Counted from the first letter of the stretch, positions 43,782 to 52,111 are shown. The stretch is DNA of 64,000 nucleotides from Pimelobacter simplex (GCF_900114845.1 NZ_FOUK01000001.1:1466479-1530478); one strand, 5' to 3'. Translations and numbers: made by a program. The notes: a model not told the origin generated them from the sequence alone.

Positions 43782-45524
43782 GTGACGACCCGACCCGACA
43801 GCGGCGTGCCCACCCAGGTGGGCGCCTACCTGCTGCTCACCAAGCTCGGTGAGGGCGGCATGGGCATCGTCCACCTCGCCCAGGGTCCCGACGGGCGCCG
43901 GGTCGCGCTCAAGGTGCTGCGCCACCAGATCGTCGGGGACGACGAGGCGCGCGGCCGGCTCGCGCGCGAGGTGAGCTCGCTGACCCGGGTCCGCAGCCCC
44001 TGGGTCGCCGAGATGCTCGCCGCCGACCCGTGGGCCGACGTGCCCTACGTCGTCACCCGCTACGTCCCCGGCCTCTCGCTGCACGACCACGTCGCCGCCG
44101 AGGGCCCGGTCGTCGGCAGCGACCTGCACTGGCTGGCCGGCTGCCTGGCCGAGGGGCTCGCCGCGGTGCACGCGGTCGGCGTCCTGCACCGCGACGTCAA
44201 GCCCGGCAACGTCCTCATGGAGGGGCGCACGCCGATCCTCATCGACTTCGGCCTGGCCCGCGTCGCCGACGACATCCGGCTCACCCAGACCGGCTGGCTG
44301 CTCGGCACGCCGGGCTACCTCGCCCCCGAGATCCTGTACGGCGACGAGGCGACCCCCGCCGCCGACGTCCACGCCTGGGCGGCGACGGTCGCCTACGCCG
44401 CGAGCGGGCGCGCGCCCTACGGCCGCGGGCCGGCGATGGCCGTGATGGACCGGACGCGTCGGGGCGAGCACGACCTGTCCGGGATCGAGCGCCCGCTGGC
44501 CGACGTCCTTGCGGCCGCGCTCCACCCGGACCCGCTGGCGCGCCCCCTGCTCGACGAGATCCTCGCCTGGCTGCGCCCGCTGAGCACCCGGCCCGAGCTG
44601 CCGCGAGTGGCGCCCCCGGGCGGGCTGTTCGCGCCGCCCCTCGAGGCTCCGGACCCGGCCGACGAGCCCGACGACTTCACGCTGCCGCTCGCGCTCGCCG
44701 CCCAGGCCGGCGCGGCGCCGGGCCCGGCCGCACCGGTCAGCGTCGCGCCGCCGACGCCGGTGCTGACGCCGCCGACCGTGCCGGGACCGGCGTACCCGCC
44801 CCCGGCTCCCGCAGCGCCGGTAGCGCCGGTAGCGCCGGCCGCGCCCGCAGCGCCCGCCACCGTCGCGCCCGGCGACGCGGTCACCCGGATGGAGCGCGAG
44901 TTCGACGAGGCCTGGGGCGACCAGGCCGGCGACCCCGGCGACCCGTTCGCGCCGCAGCCCCGCCCGCCCCTGGGCGAGCGGCTGCGCCGCTGGACCGCCA
45001 TCGGCTCCGGCGCGCTCGCACTCGGCGCCGGATTCGCGGCCGCGCCGTGGGTGGCGCTCGCGCTCGTGGTGCTCGCCGTGTGGCTGCTCCGCGCAGGCTC
45101 TCTCGCCGCGTCGGCGGTCGCCCAGCGCCGTACCGTCCGCGGGGTCAAGTGGTACGACGGCCTGCGCTGGGCCTTCTCCAGCCCCTGGCACGGGCTGCGC
45201 GCGGTCACCGGCACGGTCGTCCTCGTCTCGTGGAGCGCCGGCCTCGGCCTGGCCGCCGGCCTGCTCGGCTACGCCGTCCAGCTCGACGTGCCGTCCACCC
45301 TCCTCGCCTGCGGCGCGACCGTCGGCGTGGCGCTGTGGTCGGGACCGGGCGGCAGTCGGTTCCGCGGCCCGGTCGCCCGGGCACTCTTCCCGCTGTGCCG
45401 CCGGCCGCTGCCCTGGGTGCTGACCTGCGCGGTGCTGCTCGGGATCGCCGCGCTGCTCGCGGCCCTGGTCGCCGGCAACGACGTCTCCTGGGTGCCCTGG
45501 ACCGGCGGCCCGTTCGGACTCTGA
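43782..45524 (+). CDS. membrane Ser/Thr protein kinase
   Basis: 580 aa. The Gly loop is GEGGMG (23-28), with catalytic Lys44, HRDVKPGN with Asp138, and DFG at 155-157, so it is an active RD-type Hanks kinase. A Pro/Ala-rich linker spans ~285-385. The C-terminal ~180 residues hold four to five membrane segments with short loops, unlike the usual single TM plus sensor domain (no PASTA repeats). TAATCT at 43770-43775 is six bases before the GTG, so the mRNA is probably leaderless. It lies between ilvE and cimA; any link to amino-acid metabolism is speculation. Confidence 0.92.
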   Translation: MTTRPDSGVPTQVGAYLLLTKLGEGGMGIVHLAQGPDGRRVALKVLRHQIVGDDEARGRLAREVSSLTRVRSPWVAEMLAADPWADVPYVVTRYVPGLSLHDHVAAEGPVVGSDLHWLAGCLAEGLAAVHAVGVLHRDVKPGNVLMEGRTPILIDFGLARVADDIRLTQTGWLLGTPGYLAPEILYGDEATPAADVHAWAATVAYAASGRAPYGRGPAMAVMDRTRRGEHDLSGIERPLADVLAAALHPDPLARPLLDEILAWLRPLSTRPELPRVAPPGGLFAPPLEAPDPADEPDDFTLPLALAAQAGAAPGPAAPVSVAPPTPVLTPPTVPGPAYPPPAPAAPVAPVAPAAPAAPATVAPGDAVTRMEREFDEAWGDQAGDPGDPFAPQPRPPLGERLRRWTAIGSGALALGAGFAAAPWVALALVVLAVWLLRAGSLAASAVAQRRTVRGVKWYDGLRWAFSSPWHGLRAVTGTVVLVSWSAGLGLAAGLLGYAVQLDVPSTLLACGATVGVALWSGPGGSRFRGPVARALFPLCRRPLPWVLTCAVLLGIAALLAALVAGNDVSWVPWTGGPFGL

Positions 45525-45561
45525 GATCACCGTCTCACCGATCCGTGGCAGACTAGGGCCC

Positions 45562-45591
45562 GTGACCACCTTCATCACGATCATTACCTAG
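45562..45591 (+). CDS. cimA Thr/Ile leader peptide
   Basis: A nine-codon ORF, GTG start, reading MTTFITIIT: four Thr and three Ile codons. Threonine is the source of 2-oxobutyrate and isoleucine the product of the CimA route, so the composition fits an isoleucine/threonine attenuator. CAGACT at 45549-45554 lies seven bases before the GTG. The stop codon abuts a perfect 11-bp hairpin, and a T-tailed terminator follows. Confidence 0.78.
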   Translation: MTTFITIIT

Positions 45592-45616
45592 CGCGTCCGA
45601 CCACCGTCGGACGCGC
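45591..45616 (+). promoter_or_regulatory. first hairpin of the cimA attenuator
   Basis: GCGCGTCCGAC (45591-45601) pairs perfectly with 45606-45616 around a CACC loop. It begins at the last base of the leader stop codon. It may be a pause hairpin or the alternative partner to the terminator arms. Confidence 0.7.
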
Positions 45617-45618
45617 CA

Positions 45619-45647
45619 GCCTCTCGTTGTCGGGAGGCTTTTGTTTT
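45619..45647 (+). terminator. cimA attenuator terminator
   Basis: GCCTCTC (45619-45625) pairs with GGGAGGC (45632-45638, one G-T pair) over a six-base loop. TTTTGTTTT follows directly. It lies 30 bases before the cimA ATG and downstream of the Thr/Ile leader. Confidence 0.8.
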
Positions 45648-45677
45648 GCCCAGGTGACGCACCAGCGAGAGATCACG

Positions 45678-47285
45678 ATGACCCAGCAGCTCGACCTCCA
45701 CGGCTCCTTCCACGTCTACGACACGACGCTGCGCGACGGCGCCCAGCAGGAGGGGCTCAACCTCTCGGTCGCCGACAAGCTGACGATCGCGCGCCAGCTC
45801 GACGGGCTCGGGGTGGGCTACATCGAGGGCGGCTGGCCGGGCTCGAACCCCAAGGACACCGAGTTCTTCCGGCGCGCGGCGCTCGAGCTGGACCTCCAGC
45901 ACGCGCGGCTCGCCGCCTTCGGCTCGACCCGCCGGGCCGGCGTCAAGGCCGCCGACGACCCGCTCGTCGCGGCCCTGCGCGACAGCGGCGCGGGCGTCGT
46001 CACGCTCGTCGCGAAGTCCCACGTCGGGCACGTCGAGAAGGCGCTGCGCACCACGCTCGACGAGAACCTCGCGATGATCCGCGACACGGTCTCCCACCTG
46101 CGCGCCGAGGGGCAGCAGGTCTTCCTCGACGCCGAGCACTTCTTCGACGGCTACCGCCTCGACCGGTCCTACGCGCTCGAGGTCCTCCGCACGGCGTACG
46201 ACGCGGGCGCCGACGTCATCGCGCTGTGCGACACCAACGGCGGCATGCTGCCGGGCTGGGTCTCCGACGTCGTCCACGACGTCATCGAGGCGGCCCAGGT
46301 CCGGGTCGGCATCCACTGCCACAACGACACCGGCTGCGCCGTGGCCAACACGCTCGCCGCCGTCGACGCCGGCGCGACGCACGTCCAGGGCTGCATCAAC
46401 GGCTACGGCGAGCGCACCGGCAACGCCGACCTCGTCAACGTCGTCGCCAACCTCGAGCTCAAGCTCGACAAGCAGGTGCTCCCGCCCGGCCTCCTCTCCG
46501 AGGCCACCCGGATCGCCCACGCCGTCGCCGAGGTCACCAACGTCCCGCCCGCCTCGCGCCAGCCGTACGTCGGCACCTCGGCCTTCGCCCACAAGGCCGG
46601 CCTGCACGCGAGCGCGATCAAGGTCGACCCCGACCTCTACCAGCACATGGACCCCGCGGGCGTCGGCAACGACATGCGCCTGCTCGTCTCCGACATGGCC
46701 GGGCGCGCCACCATCGAGCTCAAGGGCCGCGAGCTCGGCTTCGACCTGTCCGACTCCCCGGAGCTCGTCACCCGGGTGACCCAGCGGGTCAAGGAGCTCG
46801 AGTCGCAGGGCTACACCTTCGAGGCCGCGGACGCCTCGTTCGAGCTGCTGCTGGTCGAGGAGGCCGAGGGCCGGCGGCCGTCGTACTTCGAGGTGGAGAG
46901 CTGGCGGGTCATCACCGAGACGCTCACCCACGCCCAGCCGGGGGAGGAGGCGGTCTCCGAGGCGACCGTGAAGCTCCAGGCGGCCGGCGTCCGCTATGTC
47001 GTCACCGGCGAGGGCAACGGCCCGGTCAACGCGCTCGACCAGGCGCTGCGCTCGGCGATCGTGCAGGCCTACCCGGAGATCGCGAAGTTCGAGCTGATCG
47101 ACTTCAAGGTCCGCATCCTCGACCAGGGCCACGGCACCGACGCCATCACCCGGGTGCTCATCGAGACCACCGACGGCGCCACGCAGTGGGTCACCGTCGG
47201 CGTCGGCGCGAACGTGATCGAGGCGTCGTGGGAGGCGCTCGTCGACGGGCTCACCTACGGTCTGCTGCGGCACCACCGGGACTGA
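45678..47285 (+). CDS. cimA: citramalate synthase
   Basis: 535 aa. Condenses pyruvate and acetyl-CoA to (R)-citramalate, giving 2-oxobutyrate for isoleucine without threonine deaminase. The HMGL-like barrel has YDTTLRDGAQQEGLNLSV, CDTNGGMLPG, HCHNDTGCAVAN and NGYGERTGNADL. The C-terminal ~130 residues are the LeuA dimer regulatory domain that binds isoleucine. Length and motifs favour CimA over LeuA. GAGAGA precedes the ATG. The 3' end overlaps the convergent TetR gene by 35 bp. Confidence 0.93.
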   Translation: MTQQLDLHGSFHVYDTTLRDGAQQEGLNLSVADKLTIARQLDGLGVGYIEGGWPGSNPKDTEFFRRAALELDLQHARLAAFGSTRRAGVKAADDPLVAALRDSGAGVVTLVAKSHVGHVEKALRTTLDENLAMIRDTVSHLRAEGQQVFLDAEHFFDGYRLDRSYALEVLRTAYDAGADVIALCDTNGGMLPGWVSDVVHDVIEAAQVRVGIHCHNDTGCAVANTLAAVDAGATHVQGCINGYGERTGNADLVNVVANLELKLDKQVLPPGLLSEATRIAHAVAEVTNVPPASRQPYVGTSAFAHKAGLHASAIKVDPDLYQHMDPAGVGNDMRLLVSDMAGRATIELKGRELGFDLSDSPELVTRVTQRVKELESQGYTFEAADASFELLLVEEAEGRRPSYFEVESWRVITETLTHAQPGEEAVSEATVKLQAAGVRYVVTGEGNGPVNALDQALRSAIVQAYPEIAKFELIDFKVRILDQGHGTDAITRVLIETTDGATQWVTVGVGANVIEASWEALVDGLTYGLLRHHRD

Positions 47286-47880
47286 TCGGCGGACCGACGA
47301 CCCGGCGCACCAGCGACTCCCAGCCCGCGAGCACCCGCTCCTCGCTCATCCCGCTCGGTCCCATCTGCTGGCGCAGGACCGAGATGTTGAGCGGCGCGAT
47401 GAGCGCGCCCGCCAGGTAGTCGAGGTCACCCGGGGTGCCCAGCTCGGTGAGCAGCAGCCGGACGTGGAGGGTGGCGAAGCCGAGGACAGCGTGGTTCTCG
47501 CCCCAGGTGCGGCCGGCCGCCTCGATCAGGGCGGCCTGCTCGAGGTGCAGGCGCATCCGGGAGGCACCGAAGGCGAGCAGCCGGTCGAGCGCCGGCGCCC
47601 CCGGCCCGAGCGGCGGCGGGCCGCTGATCACGCCGGCCTGCCAGACCCGCTCGCGGTGGTCGAGCAGGGAGGCCATCAGGCCCTCGCGGCTGCCGAAGCG
47701 CCGGAAGACCGTGCCCTTGCCCACGCCGGCGCGGGCCGCGACGGCGTCCATGGTGATGCCCGCGACGCTGCAGCCCTCGATCAGCTCGGTCGCCGCCTGG
47801 AGCAGTGCCTCGCGGTTGCGCGCCGCGTCGGCGCGCTCGGCGGGCGGCGCGCCGGTCAGCAGCGGCAGGGGCTTAGACAT
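47251..47880 (-). CDS. TetR-family transcriptional regulator
   Basis: 209 aa. The N-terminal HTH spans ~20-65 (NREALLQAATELI, ITMDAVAARAGVGKGTVFRRFGSREGL). The C-terminal ligand domain has SRMRLHLEQAALIEAAG. It is divergent from an NADPH-dependent FMN reductase. The 156-bp gap holds a perfect 36-bp palindrome and a 14-bp one, both good operator candidates. This arrangement suggests local redox or electrophile sensing, by inference. Confidence 0.93.
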   Translation of the reverse strand: MSKPLPLLTGAPPAERADAARNREALLQAATELIEGCSVAGITMDAVAARAGVGKGTVFRRFGSREGLMASLLDHRERVWQAGVISGPPPLGPGAPALDRLLAFGASRMRLHLEQAALIEAAGRTWGENHAVLGFATLHVRLLLTELGTPGDLDYLAGALIAPLNISVLRQQMGPSGMSEERVLAGWESLVRRVVGPPISPGGAAADRR

Positions 47881-47914
47881 GGTTCGCCAACTGTAGGTGG
47901 GGGTGCCGACACCG

Positions 47915-47950
47915 GCGGCAGTTTCACCGCCTAGGCGGTGAAACTGCCGC
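47915..47950. promoter_or_regulatory. perfect 36-bp palindrome, candidate TetR operator
   Basis: Arm GCGGCAGTTTCACCGCCT at 47915-47932 is followed immediately by its exact complement at 47933-47950, with no spacer and no mismatch. It lies 34 bases upstream of the tetR start, between the divergent genes. Such length and perfection exceed most TetR operators; a cruciform or twin operator is possible. Confidence 0.75.
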
Positions 47951-48011
47951 GTTGCTGCCGCCGCCTCGCCGCCCTGGGCCGAAAGGAAAATCCGCCACCC
48001 CGGAATAGAAG

Positions 48012-48025
48012 CGGACCATGGTCCG
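48012..48025. promoter_or_regulatory. palindrome CGGACCATGGTCCG upstream of the FMN reductase
   Basis: A perfect 14-bp palindrome 11 bases before the reductase start. AA and TT two bases out extend the symmetry. The position overlaps where the core promoter should be, as expected for a TetR repressor site. Confidence 0.65.
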
Positions 48026-48036
48026 TTTCGCCCATC

Positions 48037-48594
48037 ATGACTGAGACCACCACCACCCGCGTCGCCGTCCTCGTCGGAAGCCTCCGGGCCGACTCGCTCA
48101 ACCGGAAGCTGGCCGAGATCCTCCGCGACGAGGCTCCCGCCGGCGTGACCCTCGACATCATCGAGGGCCTCGACCAGGTCCCGTTCTACAACGAGGACAT
48201 CGACGGCGATGACGCTCCCGCCACCGCCGTCGCCCTGCGCGAGCGCGTCCAGGGCGCCGACCGCGTCCTCGCCGTCACGCCCGAGTACAACGGCACCATG
48301 CCCGCCGTCCTCAACAACGCCATCGACTGGCTCTCGCGCCCGTACGGCGCCGGCGCCGTCGTGGGCAAGCCCTTCGGCGTCATCGGCGCCACCCCCACGC
48401 CGTACGGCGGCAAGTGGGCGCACGGCGACACCGCCCGCTCGGCCGGCATCGCCGGTGCGATCGTGGTCGAGGACGTCACCGTGTCGCAGTCCGCGATCGA
48501 CGTCGACCCCACCACCGACGCCGACGTCCGGGCCAAGCTGCTCGACGCCCTGACCCGCCTCACCGAGTTCACCCCCGAGGTCTCGGCGGCTTGA
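48037..48594 (+). CDS. NADPH-dependent FMN reductase
   Basis: 185 aa flavodoxin-like fold. The FMN phosphate-binding start VLVGSLRADSLNRKLAE and the TPEYNGTMPAVLNNAIDWLSR segment are hallmarks of the family. It probably reduces FMN, quinones or related electrophiles. It is divergent from the TetR gene, with two palindromes between. A GC hairpin at 48605-48634 lies between its stop and the convergent lipase. Confidence 0.93.
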   Translation: MTETTTTRVAVLVGSLRADSLNRKLAEILRDEAPAGVTLDIIEGLDQVPFYNEDIDGDDAPATAVALRERVQGADRVLAVTPEYNGTMPAVLNNAIDWLSRPYGAGAVVGKPFGVIGATPTPYGGKWAHGDTARSAGIAGAIVVEDVTVSQSAIDVDPTTDADVRAKLLDALTRLTEFTPEVSAA

Positions 48595-48604
48595 TCCGTC
48601 GGCT

Positions 48605-48634
48605 GGCCGGCCGGTGCCGCGGCGCCGGCCGGCC
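48605..48634. terminator. GC hairpin between convergent FMN reductase and lipase genes
   Basis: GGCCGGCCGGTGCC (48605-48618) pairs with 48621-48634 with one G-T pair and a very short loop. No T-tract. It is likely to end transcription from both sides. Confidence 0.6.
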
Positions 48635-48636
48635 GG

Positions 48637-49686
48637 TCAGCAGCCCGCCGCGAGCACGTAGCACCGCAGCGGAGGCTCGGCCCGCAGCAGCGGGGCCCCA
48701 CCGAGGCTGACGAGCGGCAGCATCGTGCTCACCAGGCGGGGGAGTGCGAACAGCACCGGGACGTAGGCCCGCGCGTCGAGCGGGTCGAGGCCCGGCATGG
48801 AGAGCCGCCGGCACGCCGACCGGTCGACGCGCGCGGCGACCGCGGGTCCGTCGTGGTCGAGCGCGTCCATCACGATGGCGTACGTCGTGGGGCTGATCGT
48901 CCCGGTGAGCACGTGCTCGTAGGGGTCGAGCGGGCAGACGTCCTGGACCCGGACGTTCGCGATCCGGCCGCCACCGGTGCTGAGCCCCGACGACGCCGGC
49001 GGGGTCACCACCTCGTCGAGCATCGTGTAGACGTTGGTGTAGTCGATGCCCGCGAACGTCTCGGCGCCGCTGTTGAGTGCCTTGATGAACGCCGACCCCG
49101 CGAGCTGCTGCCAGACCGCCGGCACGCAGGTGGTCAGCCCGCGCAGGCAGCCCGGGATCGATCGTGTCCCGTGGTTCGAGGGCGCCATGCCGATCATCTC
49201 GGCGACCATCGGGCGCACGTCCGGCCAGAAGCGCAGCGCCCAGCGCGGGTTCATCCCGCCCTGGCTGTGGCCGAGGACCGCGATCCGCCGGCCGGTGCGG
49301 GCGTGCATCGTGCGGATCGCGTTGACGACGTACTCGGCGGCCACCTGGATGTCGCCGAATGTGTGCTGCGGCACCGTCACCAGGCAGTAGTAGCGGCCCT
49401 GCGCCGCGAAGACGTTCGCCCAGTTCCACGAGTAGTTCTCGACCGGCGTCACGCTCGTGGCGGGGTTGAGCAGGATCGGCGCCGGGCCGGTCCGCGGGTC
49501 GCCGTGGCAGGCGAGGGACGCCGCGAGCGCCGGCCGCGGGACCGACAGCGCGGGCCCGGGGCGGTCGAGCGGCGCGTAGGCGCCACCGCCGCCGTCGTCG
49601 TCGGCGTGCGCGGCCGGCCACGTCCCGAGAGCCGCCACCAGCGCCGTCACGAGCGGCAGGAGCAGGGTGAGGGTGACGCGGCGCAT
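48637..49686 (-). CDS. secreted lipase resembling Candida antarctica lipase B
   Basis: 349 aa. Residues 1-28 are a signal peptide. The body aligns by eye with CALB: ILLNPATS (CALB ILLVPGTG), QVAAEYVVNAI (QVNTEYMVNAI), VWQQLAGSA (VWQQTTGSA) and YTMLDEVVTP (YSATDEIVQP). The catalytic triad would be Ser141 in GHSQGG, Asp224 and His258 in YEHVLTG. CALB itself has TWSQGG, so this enzyme keeps the canonical GxSxG. Extracellular esterase or lipase activity is expected. Several Cys could form disulfides. Confidence 0.85.
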   Translation of the reverse strand: MRRVTLTLLLPLVTALVAALGTWPAAHADDDGGGGAYAPLDRPGPALSVPRPALAASLACHGDPRTGPAPILLNPATSVTPVENYSWNWANVFAAQGRYYCLVTVPQHTFGDIQVAAEYVVNAIRTMHARTGRRIAVLGHSQGGMNPRWALRFWPDVRPMVAEMIGMAPSNHGTRSIPGCLRGLTTCVPAVWQQLAGSAFIKALNSGAETFAGIDYTNVYTMLDEVVTPPASSGLSTGGGRIANVRVQDVCPLDPYEHVLTGTISPTTYAIVMDALDHDGPAVAARVDRSACRRLSMPGLDPLDARAYVPVLFALPRLVSTMLPLVSLGGAPLLRAEPPLRCYVLAAGC

Positions 49687-49743
49687 GGCCGTTCAACGGG
49701 GTGGCGCCGGGCTTCGTCACGCTCCAGGCCGCACAATGGAGGG

Positions 49744-50496
49744 GTGCCACTCTACCGTGACGAGGCGATCGTCCTGCGCACCCACAAGCTGGGTGAGGCG
49801 GACCGCATCATCACGCTCCTGACCCGCGAGAACGGCCGGGTCCGCGCGGTGGCCAAGGGCGTGCGCCGTACCACCTCGCGGTGGGGCTCGCGGCTCGAGC
49901 CGTTCACCCACGTCGACCTGCAGATCGCCGAGGGCCGCAACCTCGACACGATCACCCAGGCCGAGACCCGCGGCGCCTACGCCGCGCCGATCGGCTACGA
50001 CTACGACCGCTACACGGCGGGCACCGCGATGCTCGAGACCGCCGAGCGGCTCGTCGTCGAGGAGCGCGAGCCGGCCCGCCAGCAGTTCAGCCTCCTGCTC
50101 GGCGCGCTCAACGCCATGGCCGGCGGTCAGCGGCTGCCCTGCCACGTGCTCGACTCGTACCTGCTGCGCGCGCTCGCGATCGCCGGCTACGCGCCCGCCT
50201 TCGTCGACTGCGCCCACTGCGGCCGCCCCCCGGTCCTGGCGACCGGCGAGCTCGGGCACCACCGGTGGTTCAACCCCTCGATGGGTGGCGTCCTCTGCTC
50301 CACCTGCCGGATCCCCGGCTCCGCGACCCCCGCCCCCGAGACCCTGGTCCTCCTCGGCGCGCTGCTCGCCGGCGACTGGCCGGTCATCGAGGCCGCCGAG
50401 CCGCGTCCCGTGCGCGAGGCCAGCGGGCTGATCGCGGCGTTCGTGCAGTGGCAGCTCGAGCGCGGGCTGCGGTCGCTGGCCTACGTCGAGCGCTGA
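49744..50496 (+). CDS. recO: DNA repair protein RecO
   Basis: 250 aa. The OB-fold start YRDEAIVLRTHKLGEADRII is diagnostic, followed by VRAVAKGVR. The central helical part has a zinc-finger region with CAHCGRPP and CSTCR. RecO loads RecA with RecR and RecF in recombinational repair. GTG start with CACAAT about seven bases upstream, a leaderless pattern. recO is often near uppS, as here. Confidence 0.95.
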   Translation: MPLYRDEAIVLRTHKLGEADRIITLLTRENGRVRAVAKGVRRTTSRWGSRLEPFTHVDLQIAEGRNLDTITQAETRGAYAAPIGYDYDRYTAGTAMLETAERLVVEEREPARQQFSLLLGALNAMAGGQRLPCHVLDSYLLRALAIAGYAPAFVDCAHCGRPPVLATGELGHHRWFNPSMGGVLCSTCRIPGSATPAPETLVLLGALLAGDWPVIEAAEPRPVREASGLIAAFVQWQLERGLRSLAYVER

Positions 50497-50509
50497 GCCG
50501 CTCGGGGTC

Positions 50510-51064
50510 CTACTCGACCAGTCGGGCCGGGCAGATCGCGACCGGGAACGGCCGCTGCGCCGTCCAGGTCTCCTCGCCGGACACGTCGGCGACCTGGACG
50601 TAGGCCCCGTCGCGCAGCTCCCACGCGATCAGCCGCGGCGCCACCGGGTCGACCACCCAGTAGTGCGGCGCTGCGGCCCGCTCGAGCCGCGCGTACTTGG
50701 TGTTGAGGTCGATCAGAGCCGTGCTCGGCGAGAGCACCTCGATCGCCAGCAGCGGCGGGCCGTCGAGCCGCTTGCCGGTCAGCTGGTCGCGCGGGGCGAC
50801 GACGACGTCGGGCTCGAGCACGGTGTCGCGAGCGAGCACGACGTCGATCGGCGGTACCACCCAGAGATGCTCCGGCGCGGCGTCATCGAGGGCCCGGCAC
50901 AGCTTGAAGTTGACCCGCTGGTGCAGCGGGATCGGCGCCGCACTCACGACGTGCACCCCGTCGATGAGCTCGTGCCGCAGCCCGTCATCGGGCAGCGCTT
51001 CGAGATCGTCGACCGTCAGTGCCCGCCCGAGCGGCACACCGGTATCGATGGTCATGGCCCCCAT
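50510..51064 (-). CDS. Uma2-family (DUF820) endonuclease-like protein
   Basis: 184 aa. The PD-(D/E)XK-like core has HELIDGVHVV, VLEPDVVV and LAIEVLSPSTALID, followed by Lys in NTKYARLERAAAPHYWVVDP. These are the typical Uma2 motifs. The biological role of the family is unknown; many genomes have several copies. Start at 51064 has GGAAGG nine bases upstream; ATG 51055 is an alternative. It is divergent from uppS. Confidence 0.9.
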   Translation of the reverse strand: MGAMTIDTGVPLGRALTVDDLEALPDDGLRHELIDGVHVVSAAPIPLHQRVNFKLCRALDDAAPEHLWVVPPIDVVLARDTVLEPDVVVAPRDQLTGKRLDGPPLLAIEVLSPSTALIDLNTKYARLERAAAPHYWVVDPVAPRLIAWELRDGAYVQVADVSGEETWTAQRPFPVAICPARLVE

Positions 51065-51162
51065 GCTGCATCACCTTCCCGAGAGTTTCCACGCCCCGAT
51101 GCTGGATCGTGCGCGGATCGCCCGCAACCGCTCCTCCACAGGCCTCCTGAGAGACTGCTCCC

Positions 51163-51996
51163 GTGACCCGCGCCTCCCGTCGTACCCGCGCCGCCGAGGC
51201 GGCCGCGGCCGCCGCCCGCGGCCCGGTCCGCCCGCCCACGCCGCACCCCTCGGGCGCGCGTCCGCCCGCCGTCCCGGCCGAGCTGGTGCCGCACCACGTC
51301 GCGATCGTGATGGACGGCAACGGCCGCTGGGCCAAGGAGCGCGGCCTGCCGCGCACGCGCGGTCACGAGGAGGGCGAGTCGAGCCTGTTCGACGTCGTCG
51401 AGGGGGCGATCGAGATCGGCGTGAAGGCGGTGTCGGCGTACGCCTTCTCGACCGAGAACTGGTCGCGCAGCCCCGACGAGGTCAAGTTCCTGATGGGCTT
51501 CAACCGCGACGTCATCCGCCGCCGCCGCGACGAGATGCACGAGCTCGGCGTCCGGGTCCGGTGGGCCGGTCGCGCGCCGCGGCTGTGGAAGTCGGTGATC
51601 ACCGAGCTCCAGGTCGCCGAGGAGCTCACGAAGCACAACGACGTCCTGACCCTCACCATGTGCGTCAACTACGGCGGCCGCTCCGAGCTCGGCGACGCCG
51701 CCAAGGCCCTGGCCCGCGACGTCGCCGCCGGCCGGGTTAACCCGGACAAGGTCGACGAGCGCACCCTCGGCCGCTACCTCTACGTCCCCGAGCTCCCGGA
51801 CGCCGACCTGATCTGGCGCACCTCCGGCGAGCAGCGGCTCTCGAACTTCATGCTCTACCAGGCGGCGTACGCGGAGTTCGTGTTCTCCGACGTCCTCTGG
51901 CCCGACGTCGACCGCCGTCACCTGTGGGACGCCATCGACACCTACGCCCGCCGCGACCGGCGCTACGGCGGCGCGGAGCCCAACCCGACGAAGTAG
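51163..51996 (+). CDS. uppS: isoprenyl (undecaprenyl-type) diphosphate synthase
   Basis: 277 aa cis-prenyltransferase. The active-site motif VAIVMDGNGRWAKERGLPR is near residue 47. SAYAFSTENWSR, NYGGRSEL and the closing DLIWRTSGEQRLSNFML are intact. It makes the lipid carrier for peptidoglycan and other cell-wall polymers. A basic, disordered N-terminal tail of ~40 residues precedes the core. GTG start. Confidence 0.95.
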   Translation: MTRASRRTRAAEAAAAAARGPVRPPTPHPSGARPPAVPAELVPHHVAIVMDGNGRWAKERGLPRTRGHEEGESSLFDVVEGAIEIGVKAVSAYAFSTENWSRSPDEVKFLMGFNRDVIRRRRDEMHELGVRVRWAGRAPRLWKSVITELQVAEELTKHNDVLTLTMCVNYGGRSELGDAAKALARDVAAGRVNPDKVDERTLGRYLYVPELPDADLIWRTSGEQRLSNFMLYQAAYAEFVFSDVLWPDVDRRHLWDAIDTYARRDRRYGGAEPNPTK

Positions 51997-52085
51997 CGCG
52001 TTCGGGCGCACGAAGGAGCACGAACCGGCGGTCGAGAGTGCGCCCTCGACCGCCGGTTCGTGTCACTTCGCGCGCCGGAACGCGC
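51996..52085. repeat. 90-bp nested inverted repeat between convergent uppS and znuB
   Basis: The inner arms are perfect 18-mers (52019-52036 and 52045-52062) around an eight-base loop. The outer arms (51996-52017 and 52064-52085) pair with few mismatches. The whole could fold into one long hairpin starting at the last base of the uppS stop. No T-tract. It may terminate both transcripts or be a mobile-element relic. Confidence 0.75.
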
Positions 52086-52111
52086 TCCTTCGCCGGGCGA
52101 GTGGCCCCGGG

